Part shown: one piece after another, positions 52,565-60,779 of the stretch
Layout: every line of letters starts with the position of its first letter
Position numbering within the stretch: the first letter of the stretch is position 1
Origin: an uncultured Phocaeicola sp.
Lineage (GTDB): Bacteria > Bacteroidota > Bacteroidia > Bacteroidales > Bacteroidaceae
Direction of reading: 5' to 3'
Length of the DNA stretch: 64,000 nucleotides
Assembly (NCBI GenBank): GCA_948566455.1
Contig: CAOYQO010000007.1
Span: forward strand, 74,207-138,206
Position numbers and translations under genes: made by a program
The notes under the pieces: generated by a model
What the model was told of the DNA's origin: nothing
The model's database searches: none
What the model saw: the letters and a program-made list of their open reading frames with translations, nothing else

Positions 52565-52654
52565 TATTCAGCAAACATAAGGAGATGCTTCTGATGCATC
52601 TCCCTCCCTGCCCACCTTCTCAAAAATTCCCGTAATTATACCTTGTATCACTTT

Positions 52655-52682
52655 TTTGTTTTCTCAAAAAGCCGTACCTTTG
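52655..52682 (+). promoter_or_regulatory. Promoter of the ThrE-like operon
   Basis: TTTG (52655-52658) and TACCTTTG (52675-52682) with a 16-bp spacer, shorter than the usual 19-21. The -7 box is a perfect match. Confidence 0.65.
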
Positions 52683-52730
52683 CGGCGCTTTTCAAGAATA
52701 GGTATAATAGTAGGATAACATTTTTATAAT

Positions 52731-53498
52731 ATGAATTCGCCAAACGAATTAAAAGAAATTACCCGGTTTTTACTGGAGTATGCCAATCGTCTTATGGGTT
52801 CCGGTGTACACACTTCACGCGTGATACGAAACACCCGCCGCATCGGAAAGTCACTGGATGTAGACGTGAAAATGAGCCTTTTTCAAAAGACCATGGTAGT
52901 AAGCGTATGCGACATCGACAGCACTGAAGTTTATAATGAAGTAGCCATCATCCCCGCTTTTCCCATCAGTTTTGAGCTGAATGCCGAACTGAGTGCACTC
53001 AGCTGGGAAGCTTATGACAATCATCTGCCTCTCGACACCCTGTGGGAAAAATACGAGAAAATCATTGCACGCCCCAAAATGGACCCACTTTGCACACTGT
53101 TCCTAGTGGGATTTGCCAATGCATCATTCTGCGCCTTGTTCGGTGGCGACTGGACTGCACGTCTCATTGTATTCTCTGCCACTCTCATAGGTTTCTACGT
53201 CAAACAAATTATGCAGAAAAAGAAAATCAACCATTACCTTGTTTTCATAGTCTCTGCATTCATCGCTTCCATGGTTGCTTCTTCAGCTTTGACACTGGAA
53301 ACCACCGCCGAAATTGCCATCGCTACAAGCGTTCTTTACCTGGTACCCGGAGTACCTCTGCTGAATGGTGTTATCGACATTGTAGAAGGGCACGTACTCA
53401 CCGGATGCACCCGCCTTATTCAGGCTTTATTACTGGTACTATGTATTTCTGTAGGACTTTCCTGTACTCTTATGTTAATTAGAAATAGTTTATTATGA
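52731..53498 (+). CDS. Threonine/serine exporter-like protein, N-terminal half (ThrE-type)
   Basis: 255 residues. The soluble N-terminal part (GSGVHTSRVIRNTRRIGKSL, split about 22-41) and five hydrophobic helices match the ThrE N-terminal family (DUF1212). In actinobacterial ThrE both halves are one chain; here the partner is the next gene, overlapping by four bases. Substrates could be threonine, serine or other small molecules. Confidence 0.85.
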   Translation: MNSPNELKEITRFLLEYANRLMGSGVHTSRVIRNTRRIGKSLDVDVKMSLFQKTMVVSVCDIDSTEVYNEVAIIPAFPISFELNAELSALSWEAYDNHLPLDTLWEKYEKIIARPKMDPLCTLFLVGFANASFCALFGGDWTARLIVFSATLIGFYVKQIMQKKKINHYLVFIVSAFIASMVASSALTLETTAEIAIATSVLYLVPGVPLLNGVIDIVEGHVLTGCTRLIQALLLVLCISVGLSCTLMLIRNSLL

Positions 53499-53989
53499 TG
53501 CTTGTTGATATACTTACAGACGGCATATTCGCCGCTGTCGCCGCTATCGGTTTCGGAGCGATTTCAGATCCTCCTTTGCGTGCTTTCCCTTCCATTGCTT
53601 TGCTTGCCGCCATCGGTCATGCCCTGCGCTTCTGCCTGATGACGTATCTGGGAGTGGATATTGCTACTGCATCCCTATGTGCTTCTTTCAGTATCGGTAT
53701 GGGAAGTTTGGTTCTGGGAAAACGCATCTATTGCCCCATGACTGTACTTTATATTCCTGCATTGCTGCCCATGATTCCGGGTATGTATGCCTACAAAATA
53801 GTATTCTCGCTCATCATGTTCATGCAGAACCTGAAAGTGCCCGAATTACAGGAAAAGTATCTGATTGACTTATTTACGAATTCAATCATTACCTGTAGTG
53901 TTATCTTCATGTTGGCAGTGGGCGCTACTATACCGTTGTTCCTGTTCATCAAACGGGCCTTCTCCATGACAAGACACGAGAAAAAATAA
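53495..53989 (+). CDS. Threonine/serine exporter-like protein, C-terminal half
   Basis: 164 residues with about five hydrophobic helices, of the DUF3815 type that pairs with the previous protein. ISDPPLRAFP near 23 and LYIPALLPMIPGMYAYK near 84 are characteristic. The four-base overlap (ATGA-type) indicates coupled translation and a two-subunit transporter. Confidence 0.85.
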   Translation: MMLVDILTDGIFAAVAAIGFGAISDPPLRAFPSIALLAAIGHALRFCLMTYLGVDIATASLCASFSIGMGSLVLGKRIYCPMTVLYIPALLPMIPGMYAYKIVFSLIMFMQNLKVPELQEKYLIDLFTNSIITCSVIFMLAVGATIPLFLFIKRAFSMTRHEKK

Positions 53990-54020
53990 AAGTTGAAAAT
54001 TAAAAATAAAAAGATTGCGT

Positions 54021-54743
54021 ATGGAAGTTTTTTGGAAAACAATCGCACAATATAATGAAGGAACCTGGATAGCCCAGATCGTTATAACCGTTGTAGGCAT
54101 CTTGCTGACCATACTTCTCTATCAGAAACCGACACTACTGGTCAAGCGGCTGATGAAGGGATATATGGTGTTTTTAAATAGCTGGATTTCTATCGTCTAC
54201 TACATGATTTATTGTGGTGACCGGAATTACAATTATATACTTGCCATATTCTGGGGCATAATCGCACTTATCTGGCTATGGGATCTCATTACGAACTATA
54301 CTCCGTTTGAACGTTACCATAAATATGACAAGCTGACTTACATATTGTATGCCATGCCGTTCCTTTACCCTCTCCTCTCATGGGCACGGGGCATGGAATT
54401 CCCAATGATGACTACCTGTGTCATGCCCTGTTCCGTAGCCGTATTCACTATCGGATTGTTGTTGGCGTTTTCCCGTAAGGTCAATCTATTGGTGATCCTT
54501 TTCCTTTGTCACTGGGCGCTCATTGCTTTCTCCAAGGTTTACGTCTACAAAATTCCGGAAGATTTATTATTGGCCAGTGCAACCGTACCTGCCATCTATC
54601 TCTTCTTCAAGAACTACTTCGACCAGAATCTGCATAAGGAAACAAAACCAAGTGCCAAATATACCAACTGGATATTAATAGCACTTTGCTTAGCAATCGG
54701 AATATTTCTGAGTATTACGATATTTCACGAGCTGGCAGGATAA
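54021..54743 (+). CDS. DUF6064-like integral membrane protein
   Basis: 240 residues from the ATG at 54021 (an ATG two codons earlier is also possible). About eight hydrophobic helices. The N-terminus VFWKTIAQYNEGTWIAQ resembles the F-x-x-YN-x-x-W-x-AQ pattern of DUF6064 proteins. Function unknown. It follows the ThrE-like pair by 31 bp, possibly in the same operon, with an AAAATTA-type repeat between them, and ends at a bidirectional terminator. Confidence 0.65.
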   Translation: MEVFWKTIAQYNEGTWIAQIVITVVGILLTILLYQKPTLLVKRLMKGYMVFLNSWISIVYYMIYCGDRNYNYILAIFWGIIALIWLWDLITNYTPFERYHKYDKLTYILYAMPFLYPLLSWARGMEFPMMTTCVMPCSVAVFTIGLLLAFSRKVNLLVILFLCHWALIAFSKVYVYKIPEDLLLASATVPAIYLFFKNYFDQNLHKETKPSAKYTNWILIALCLAIGIFLSITIFHELAG

Positions 54744-54744
54744 C

Positions 54745-54787
54745 AAAAAGAGGAATGATGAAGGGAGCGTTCATCATTCCTCTTTTT
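54745..54787. terminator. Bidirectional terminator
   Basis: AAAAAGAGGAATGATGAA pairs perfectly with TTCATCATTCCTCTTTTT around a 7-nt loop, giving a T-run on both strands. It serves the plus-strand membrane gene and the minus-strand gpmA. Confidence 0.95.
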
Positions 54788-54795
54788 ATCTTCAA

Positions 54796-55539
54796 TCATT
54801 TCTTTCCTTGGTTCGCCACCGCTTCCATCAACTTCTTTATCTCCTCCGGATCTCCCAGAAAATAATCCTTCGTCAAATTCAGGTCGTCATCGAATTCGAA
54901 TACATAAGGCACAGCAGTCGGCAGATTCAGCTTTACAATATCTTCATCGGAGATACCTTTCAGGTGTTTGATAATCCCTCGCAAACTGTTGCCGTGCGCT
55001 ACTACAAGTAGTTCATCTGCAGTCTTCAGATTCGGGAAAATCACACATTTCCAATAAGGCATAATGCGTTCTATTGTATCTTTCAGCGACTCTGTACGAG
55101 GCAATTCGGCATCGGGCACTTCATTGTATCGAACCTCAAAACGCGGGTTACGGGGATCATCTTCAGCCAATGCATGTGGAGCTACATCATAGCTGCGACG
55201 CCAGACTAACACCTGTTCTTCACCATATTTTTCAGCAGTCTCCGCCTTATTCAACCCCTGGAGCTGCCCGTAGTGCTTCTCGTTCAGACGCCAAGATTTT
55301 TCTACCGGTATCCAGTCCTGATCCATACGGTCCAGCACCACATCCAACGTCTTTACTGCACGTTTCAGGTAGGAAGTATAGGCCTTATCAAACAGGAAGT
55401 CATTATCTACCAATAACTCTCCTGCCTTCTTAGCTTCGGCAATACCTTTTTCTGTTAAATCCACATCGGTCCAACCTGTGAAACGATTCTCTTTATTCCA
55501 TGCGCTCTCACCGTGGCGGAGCAATACAATTTTCTTCAT
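54796..55539 (-). CDS. gpmA: 2,3-Bisphosphoglycerate-dependent phosphoglycerate mutase
   Basis: 247 residues from the ATG at 55539. The frame is open 45 codons further upstream, but that part is unlike the family and the start MKKIVLLRHGESAWN places the catalytic RHG at residues 8-10, as in other GpmA proteins. RYNEVPDAELPRTESL and VVAHGNSLRGI (second His, about 182) complete the active site. It interconverts 3- and 2-phosphoglycerate in glycolysis. Confidence 0.95.
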   Translation of the reverse strand: MKKIVLLRHGESAWNKENRFTGWTDVDLTEKGIAEAKKAGELLVDNDFLFDKAYTSYLKRAVKTLDVVLDRMDQDWIPVEKSWRLNEKHYGQLQGLNKAETAEKYGEEQVLVWRRSYDVAPHALAEDDPRNPRFEVRYNEVPDAELPRTESLKDTIERIMPYWKCVIFPNLKTADELLVVAHGNSLRGIIKHLKGISDEDIVKLNLPTAVPYVFEFDDDLNLTKDYFLGDPEEIKKLMEAVANQGKK

Positions 55540-55650
55540 ACGAATTTTTATTTTATTAGTCGTATAAGTAAAACACGTATCTATCGGAACTTGTTCAACA
55601 GGAGAATTTCCCCGCTCTGTGCATATCCTTCGGAGACTACACAAAACAAA

Positions 55651-55690
55651 AGCTGCTTGCAAGAGGTTTAACAACCTCCCGCAAGCAGCT
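55651..55690 (-). terminator. glgP terminator
   Basis: The arms AGCTGCTTGCgGGAGGTT and AACCTCtTGCAAGCAGCT pair over about 18 bp and are followed on the minus strand by TTTTGTTTT. Confidence 0.88.
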
Positions 55691-55714
55691 TCAGTATGTT
55701 GGTATATTAAACTC

Positions 55715-58279
55715 TTACACGAACCAGCGAACGTAACAGAAATCCTGACGGTGAGGCAGGTCAGAGTTTTTCGGGAACATACGGTAGGATACCTTGAAGC
55801 TACCTGCGTTCTCTAATTTATGTTTTACCTGGAAGGTATAGAGGTTACCCTCTTTCTTCACTACGCTGAACGGCTCAACAGAGTAAACGTGTTGTTTACC
55901 GTCACCGGCAGTGTAAGTAGTTACCAGTTCCAGACCGATTGCATCGTTCAAGCCCTTCTCATCAATAACGTAAGTAATGGTATATTCCTTACCGCTTTCG
56001 ATGGTAGCCTGCAGCAATTCTTCACACTTGTCATAAGATACGACCTCAATGCTGTCCCACTTAGAAACCACTTCTTCTTTCCAAGCAGCAATTTCCTTAG
56101 CTTTGGCATTGTCATTAGCAGACAGTGCGCTGAAACGTTTAGCCAACTTATTGTAGAACTTGCTATAATAGTCGTCCAACTGACGCTTCATGGTATAGTG
56201 AGGTGCAATCTGTGCAATAGAATTCTTGATAGTCTTCACCCAACCTTCAGAGTATCCCTTCTTGTTGCGTGCATAGTACAACGGCAGGATCTCAGTTTCA
56301 AGGATGCTGTAGATAGTAGCTGCATCGAGCTGATCCTGATGATCCTGGTTCTGGTAAGTACGCTTTTCTGTCAACGCCCAACCTGCACCTTCGCGGTAGC
56401 CTTCCAACCACCAACCATCGAGTACGGAGAAGTTTACAACACCGTTCATCAACGCTTTCTCACCGGAAGTACCGGATGCTTCGAGCGGACGAGTCGGAGT
56501 ATTCAACCAGATATCCACACCGGATACCAGACGGCGAGCCAGCTGCATATCATAGTTTTCCAGGAAGATAATCTTACCCAGGAATTCCGGACGACGGGAG
56601 ATTTCGATAATTCTCTTGATCAAACCTTGACCGGCTCCGTCATGCGGGTGAGCCTTACCGGTGAACAGGAACTGTACCGGATAGTCAGGGTTGTTCACAA
56701 TCTTAGCCAGACGGTCAAGGTCAGTGAACAGCAGGTGAGCACGTTTGTAAGTAGCGAAACGGCGACCGAAACCGATCAGCAATGCATTCGGGTTGATCTT
56801 ATCCATCAACGAAACGATACGTGAAGGATCACCCTGATTCTTTAACCAGGTTTCGCGATATTGCTTGCGAACATAGTCGATCAACTTGTTCTTCAAAGCC
56901 ATACGTGTTTCCCAGATTTTTTCATCGGGCACATTGTAGATAGCTTCCCAAATCTTCGGGTTAGACTGATCGTACAAGAAGTTCTCGTCAAAATTAGCAG
57001 CATAGAGATGTTTCCATTCAGTAGCGCTCCATGTCGGGAAGTGTACACCGTTGGTAACATACCCCACATGCATTTCTTCGGGAAAATAACCCTTCCAGAT
57101 AGAAGAGAACATCTCCTGAGAAACTTTTCCGTGCAACCAGCTTACACCGTTCACTTCCTGTGAAGTGTTGCAAGCGAAAACTGACATACAGAAGCGTTCG
57201 CCTTTATCACCCGGATTATTACGGCCGAGATCCATCAGGTCATCCCAGCTGATACCCATCTTGGCAGGATAACCGCCCATATATTTGCCGAAGAGACCTT
57301 CGTCAAAGTAATCGTGTCCGGCAGGAACCGGAGTATGTACAGTATACAGAGAAGATGCACGCACCAGTTCGATGGCTTGATCGTAAGACAAACCTTCGGC
57401 TACATAGTCACAGATACGCTGAACATTGATCAATGCTGCGTGTCCTTCGTTGCAATGATAAACATCTTTCTTAATACCCAGCTTCTTCAGTGTCAAGATG
57501 CCACCGATACCGAGCAGAATTTCTTGTTTCAGACGGTTTTCCCAGTCACCGCCATAAAGCTGGTGAGTGATAGGACGGTCGAATTCACTATTCATCTCAT
57601 TATCTGTATCCAACAGATAGAGAGAGATACGTCCCACATTCACGCGCCATACAAACGCATGAACGAAGTAATCCAGATAAGGAACATCCACAATCAGCTG
57701 ATTACCATTCTCGTCCATTACACGCTCGATAGGCAACTGGCCGAAGTTCTGAGCTTCGTAGTTGGCAATCTGCTGACCATCCATAGAGAGAGTCTGTGTA
57801 AAGTAACCGTAACGATACAGAAAACCGACTGCGCAAAGGTCTACATTGTTATCAGAAGCCTCTTTCAGGTAGTCGCCGGCAAGAACGCCCAAACCACCTG
57901 AATATATCTTAAGTACCTGGTCCAAACCATACTCCATGCTGAAATAAGCAATGGAAGGACGTTTTTTATCAGGTTCTACATCCATATATGCTCTAAACTT
58001 AGAATACACATCATTCATTCTTTTCAGAATAACTTTGTCGTTTGCAAGTGCTTCGAGCTTAGCATAACTCATTCTTTCTAACAAGAGTACAGGGTTATGA
58101 CCAACTTCTTTCCACAGAGCGGGGTCAAGATCTCTAAACAGTTCAGTAGCTTCGTAGTTCCAAGACCACCAAATGTTGTGTGCCAGTTCAGACAATTTCT
58201 CCAACTCAGCAGGAATATGAGATCTCACATTCACATCTTTCCAGTTCGGAGTGTTTACATTACTAACTTTAATCTTCAT
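55715..58279 (-). CDS. glgP: Alpha-glucan phosphorylase (GT35)
   Basis: 854 residues, of the bacterial/archaeal glgP type that differs from the plant-like form. AHNIWWSWNYEATELF (about 33), YFSMEYGLDQ (about 108), VYHCNEGHAAL (about 274) and the PLP region EASGTSGEKALMNG (about 602-615) are visible. It releases glucose 1-phosphate from glycogen. It lies 37 bp downstream of glgA and is probably cotranscribed, so synthesis and breakdown are paired. A long antisense frame on the other strand is only a shadow. Confidence 0.94.
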   Translation of the reverse strand: MKIKVSNVNTPNWKDVNVRSHIPAELEKLSELAHNIWWSWNYEATELFRDLDPALWKEVGHNPVLLLERMSYAKLEALANDKVILKRMNDVYSKFRAYMDVEPDKKRPSIAYFSMEYGLDQVLKIYSGGLGVLAGDYLKEASDNNVDLCAVGFLYRYGYFTQTLSMDGQQIANYEAQNFGQLPIERVMDENGNQLIVDVPYLDYFVHAFVWRVNVGRISLYLLDTDNEMNSEFDRPITHQLYGGDWENRLKQEILLGIGGILTLKKLGIKKDVYHCNEGHAALINVQRICDYVAEGLSYDQAIELVRASSLYTVHTPVPAGHDYFDEGLFGKYMGGYPAKMGISWDDLMDLGRNNPGDKGERFCMSVFACNTSQEVNGVSWLHGKVSQEMFSSIWKGYFPEEMHVGYVTNGVHFPTWSATEWKHLYAANFDENFLYDQSNPKIWEAIYNVPDEKIWETRMALKNKLIDYVRKQYRETWLKNQGDPSRIVSLMDKINPNALLIGFGRRFATYKRAHLLFTDLDRLAKIVNNPDYPVQFLFTGKAHPHDGAGQGLIKRIIEISRRPEFLGKIIFLENYDMQLARRLVSGVDIWLNTPTRPLEASGTSGEKALMNGVVNFSVLDGWWLEGYREGAGWALTEKRTYQNQDHQDQLDAATIYSILETEILPLYYARNKKGYSEGWVKTIKNSIAQIAPHYTMKRQLDDYYSKFYNKLAKRFSALSANDNAKAKEIAAWKEEVVSKWDSIEVVSYDKCEELLQATIESGKEYTITYVIDEKGLNDAIGLELVTTYTAGDGKQHVYSVEPFSVVKKEGNLYTFQVKHKLENAGSFKVSYRMFPKNSDLPHRQDFCYVRWFV

Positions 58280-58316
58280 TGTATGATAACTTGATTGATT
58301 AATATTCTATTTCTAT

Positions 58317-59978
58317 TTAACCCAGCTGACGCTCCATCGCACGACGAAGGGCGAAATCGTAGGCCTCATAATAATATTCGATAAAATGCTTCCACAAAGC
58401 CTGCTCAGCCACTTGGGCAGCACGCTTGCGAATGTTTTTCACTTCTGCATCCGTCTTTCCTGAGAATGCGGAAATGGTGTCCTTGATGCCATCAGCCACT
58501 TCGGAATAGTTATAATCCGAACGGTGAAGTACCTCTACTCCATCATCGATGCCATGCTGATTTTTCAGGCTGTTTACCCAAAGTCCGAATCCAGCCAGAT
58601 CGGTCGTGATGGTCGGAACATGGAAAGCAACACTTTCCAACGGAGTATATCCCCAAGGTTCATAATATGAAGGGTAGACACTGAGGTCTTCTCCCAGTAT
58701 CAAATCATAATATTGCTTGTTTATAATGCCATCTTTTCCATCAAGATAGCAGGGAACAAAAATAATCTTCACCTTATCCTCAGGATGATTACTCATGCCC
58801 ATGTACTTCAACATATCCAGCACCTGATCGTGCGTCATGTTATGCAGCCAGTGGGTAATCAAAGGTACTTCCAGCGGAGTAGTGAATTTCTCCTTGCTCT
58901 TAAGACGTTGTTGCAAGTCTTCACGGGCATCGCCTACCCAACCCGGCACGTTGATGAAAGCCAATACATTCTTCTTCAGGTTCTTATCGCGGTTCAGCCG
59001 GTTCAGCGATTCAAGGAAGACATCAATGCCCTTGTTCTTGAATTCATAACGGCCACTGGTACCGATAATCAATGTATCATCTCCCATATCCGTACCCATC
59101 AAGCAATTGGCAACGCGCAACATAGTAGATCTCGCACGTTTACGCTTTCCGGTAAATGTAGCACCCTTCGGCACAAAATCATCCTCGAAACCGTTCATAA
59201 GCACTACGTCGGCAGGCTTATCGAGCAATTCCTTACACTCATTATTCGTGATTTCGCTCACAGTCGTAAAACAGTCTACATAATGTGCAGTTTGTTTTTC
59301 AATGGAGTGTTTGGACTGCATGTTGAGCTCTTCCGCCATCTGATCGCCATTATAGGCAAAGAGATAGTCGTACAGAGGTTTATTGTTACCCGCAATGGAG
59401 CGTCCGATAGACGTGGCATGCGTGGTAAAGATCGTTGCGATTTCAGGAACAGCAATCTGCAGGTAGAGGGCACCCATACCGGTCATCCACTCATGAGCCT
59501 GATAAACCACCTTATCCGTTTCCGTCAGGTTATAGCGATAGAAACTCTCTACCACCTTTCCGGCAGCATACGAAAACATAGATGCTTCATCATAATCACC
59601 GTATGCATGTAGCGAATCCACCTGATAGTGGTTCCACATCTCTGTATAAATTTCATTCTTCTGCGCGAAAAACGGTTGGAAATCAACCAATATAACGATC
59701 GGATTGCCCGGAATGTTCCAGCGCCCTATGCGGACGGAAAGGTTATCTTTTGTAAATGCATGCTTTTTCCATGCTGCACAAAGGTTATCGGACTCGATAA
59801 ACAAAGGGTTCTCTTTCCCCTGCCAAAAATCAGGTCCTATGAAAAACAATCTATCATGAAATCTTGCCTGCAAGGTATTTGCTCGCGTGGACAAAACCGT
59901 ATAGATACCTCCAACCTTGTTACATACTTCCCAGCTTGACTCGAAGATGTAGTCGGGGGTTAACAGCTCTTTAGTCAT
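58317..59978 (-). CDS. Glycogen synthase, eukaryote-like GT3
   Basis: 553 residues. ESSWEVCNKVGGIYTVLSTRA (split, about 14-34) is the GT3 donor-binding start found in yeast and animal glycogen synthases; HEWMTGMGALYL (about 164) and PSYYEPWGYTPLES (about 433-446, EX7E-like) follow. It builds glycogen from a sugar nucleotide. Bacteroidetes commonly use this GT3 form instead of GT5 GlgA. First gene of the pair with glgP. Confidence 0.92.
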   Translation of the reverse strand: MTKELLTPDYIFESSWEVCNKVGGIYTVLSTRANTLQARFHDRLFFIGPDFWQGKENPLFIESDNLCAAWKKHAFTKDNLSVRIGRWNIPGNPIVILVDFQPFFAQKNEIYTEMWNHYQVDSLHAYGDYDEASMFSYAAGKVVESFYRYNLTETDKVVYQAHEWMTGMGALYLQIAVPEIATIFTTHATSIGRSIAGNNKPLYDYLFAYNGDQMAEELNMQSKHSIEKQTAHYVDCFTTVSEITNNECKELLDKPADVVLMNGFEDDFVPKGATFTGKRKRARSTMLRVANCLMGTDMGDDTLIIGTSGRYEFKNKGIDVFLESLNRLNRDKNLKKNVLAFINVPGWVGDAREDLQQRLKSKEKFTTPLEVPLITHWLHNMTHDQVLDMLKYMGMSNHPEDKVKIIFVPCYLDGKDGIINKQYYDLILGEDLSVYPSYYEPWGYTPLESVAFHVPTITTDLAGFGLWVNSLKNQHGIDDGVEVLHRSDYNYSEVADGIKDTISAFSGKTDAEVKNIRKRAAQVAEQALWKHFIEYYYEAYDFALRRAMERQLG

Positions 59979-60012
59979 ATTACTTTTAATCTCTATTACT
60001 TAATACCGGCTG

Positions 60013-60020
60013 CAAAATTA
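60013..60020 (-). promoter_or_regulatory. Promoter -7 box of the glycogen operon
   Basis: Minus strand TAATTTTG followed by CAGCC fits the consensus, 34 bp ahead of the glycogen synthase start. A -33 TTTG is not evident. Confidence 0.6.
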
Positions 60021-60121
60021 CACATTATTCTTTGAAAAATAGCCTATTAATCGAAAAAACTAATGAAATATGCATAAACAATCGTTTGCGAAAAATAGTT
60101 AGATGGACTGACTATCGTTTC

Positions 60122-60200
60122 AAATGCCACACTTGGTATGTCGCGAAGTGTGGCATTTCACTTGCCGAGGTGTGGCATTTACCTTATTCAAGTGTGGCAT
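60122..60200 (-). repeat. TGCCACA repeat cluster 3
   Basis: Plus strand: AAATGCCACACTT (60122-60134) and AAGTGTGGCATTT (60146-60158) form a perfect 13-bp inverted repeat; GAGGTGTGGCATTT (60167) and CAAGTGTGGCAT (60189) follow. Read on the minus strand, that is after atpK, three forward ATGCCACA copies come first and one inverted copy last, the same order as in the other two clusters. Confidence 0.85.
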
Positions 60201-60212
60201 CAGGAAACAATT

Positions 60213-60247
60213 AACCCGGAGTTGACATCAAAAAGGCAACCCCGGGT
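60213..60247 (-). terminator. Probable terminator of the V-ATPase operon
   Basis: ACCCGGaGTTG and CAACcCCGGGT pair 26 bp after the atpK stop. The U-run is weak, so termination may need help or this may be an RNA-stabilising stem. Confidence 0.5.
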
Positions 60248-60272
60248 CAGCAAATTATTCAGAAATAGATTC

Positions 60273-60737
60273 TTATGCAACCAATGCGCTACCGATCAAG
60301 AATGTTGCAGCCAGAGCAACAATAGCGTAAAGTTCCGGGAATACAGCGAGGATCAGCGTGTTGCTGAATACATCGTGACCTTGTCCGATAGCTGCAATAC
60401 CATTCGCACAAACCTGTCCCTGGCGGATGGCTGAGAATAAAGCAACCAATCCCAACGCGATACCTGCACCAAGGATAGCGGCAGCCTGGATACCTGTCAT
60501 TTCAGGAGTGAGGATACCGAAAATAGTCTGGAACATAAAGTAACCGGCAAAACCATACAAACCCTGTGTACCGGGAAGGGCGGTCAATACGAGGAAGTTA
60601 CCGAATGCACCGTCGTTCTTCTTTAAAGCGCCGATAGCTGCGTTACCGGCAATCGTCACTCCATAGGCACTACCGATGCCAGACAAACCAATCATTACTG
60701 CGATGCCGATGTAGGCAATCAATAAATTCATTTCCAT
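60273..60737 (-). CDS. atpK: V-type ATP synthase subunit K (rotor ring)
   Basis: 154 residues with four hydrophobic helices from a duplicated hairpin. The ion site in the second half is FPELYAIV (Glu about 139); LPGTQGLYGF (about 55-64) and RQGQ (about 107) carry the Thr, Gln and Gln that coordinate sodium in the Enterococcus NtpK ring. A sodium-coupled enzyme is therefore likely (inference). Last gene of the operon, 42 bp after subunit I. Confidence 0.94.
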   Translation of the reverse strand: MEMNLLIAYIGIAVMIGLSGIGSAYGVTIAGNAAIGALKKNDGAFGNFLVLTALPGTQGLYGFAGYFMFQTIFGILTPEMTGIQAAAILGAGIALGLVALFSAIRQGQVCANGIAAIGQGHDVFSNTLILAVFPELYAIVALAATFLIGSALVA

Positions 60738-60779
60738 AATCTTACGTTTTTATTGTTTTAATTTTTAATTCTATAATTG

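Noticed and set aside
55540..55674. Upstream N-terminal extension of gpmA
   Set aside because: The extra 45 residues are not family-like and the conserved start MKKIVLLRHGE fits the normal protein length.
55820..56824. 334-codon open frame opposite glgP
   Set aside because: It lies entirely antisense to a well-matched glgP gene, has no recognisable domain and unusual composition, and mirrors the codon pattern of the real gene.
58713..59612. 299-codon open frame opposite the glycogen synthase gene
   Set aside because: Antisense shadow of a clear GT3 gene with no promoter or ribosome site of its own.
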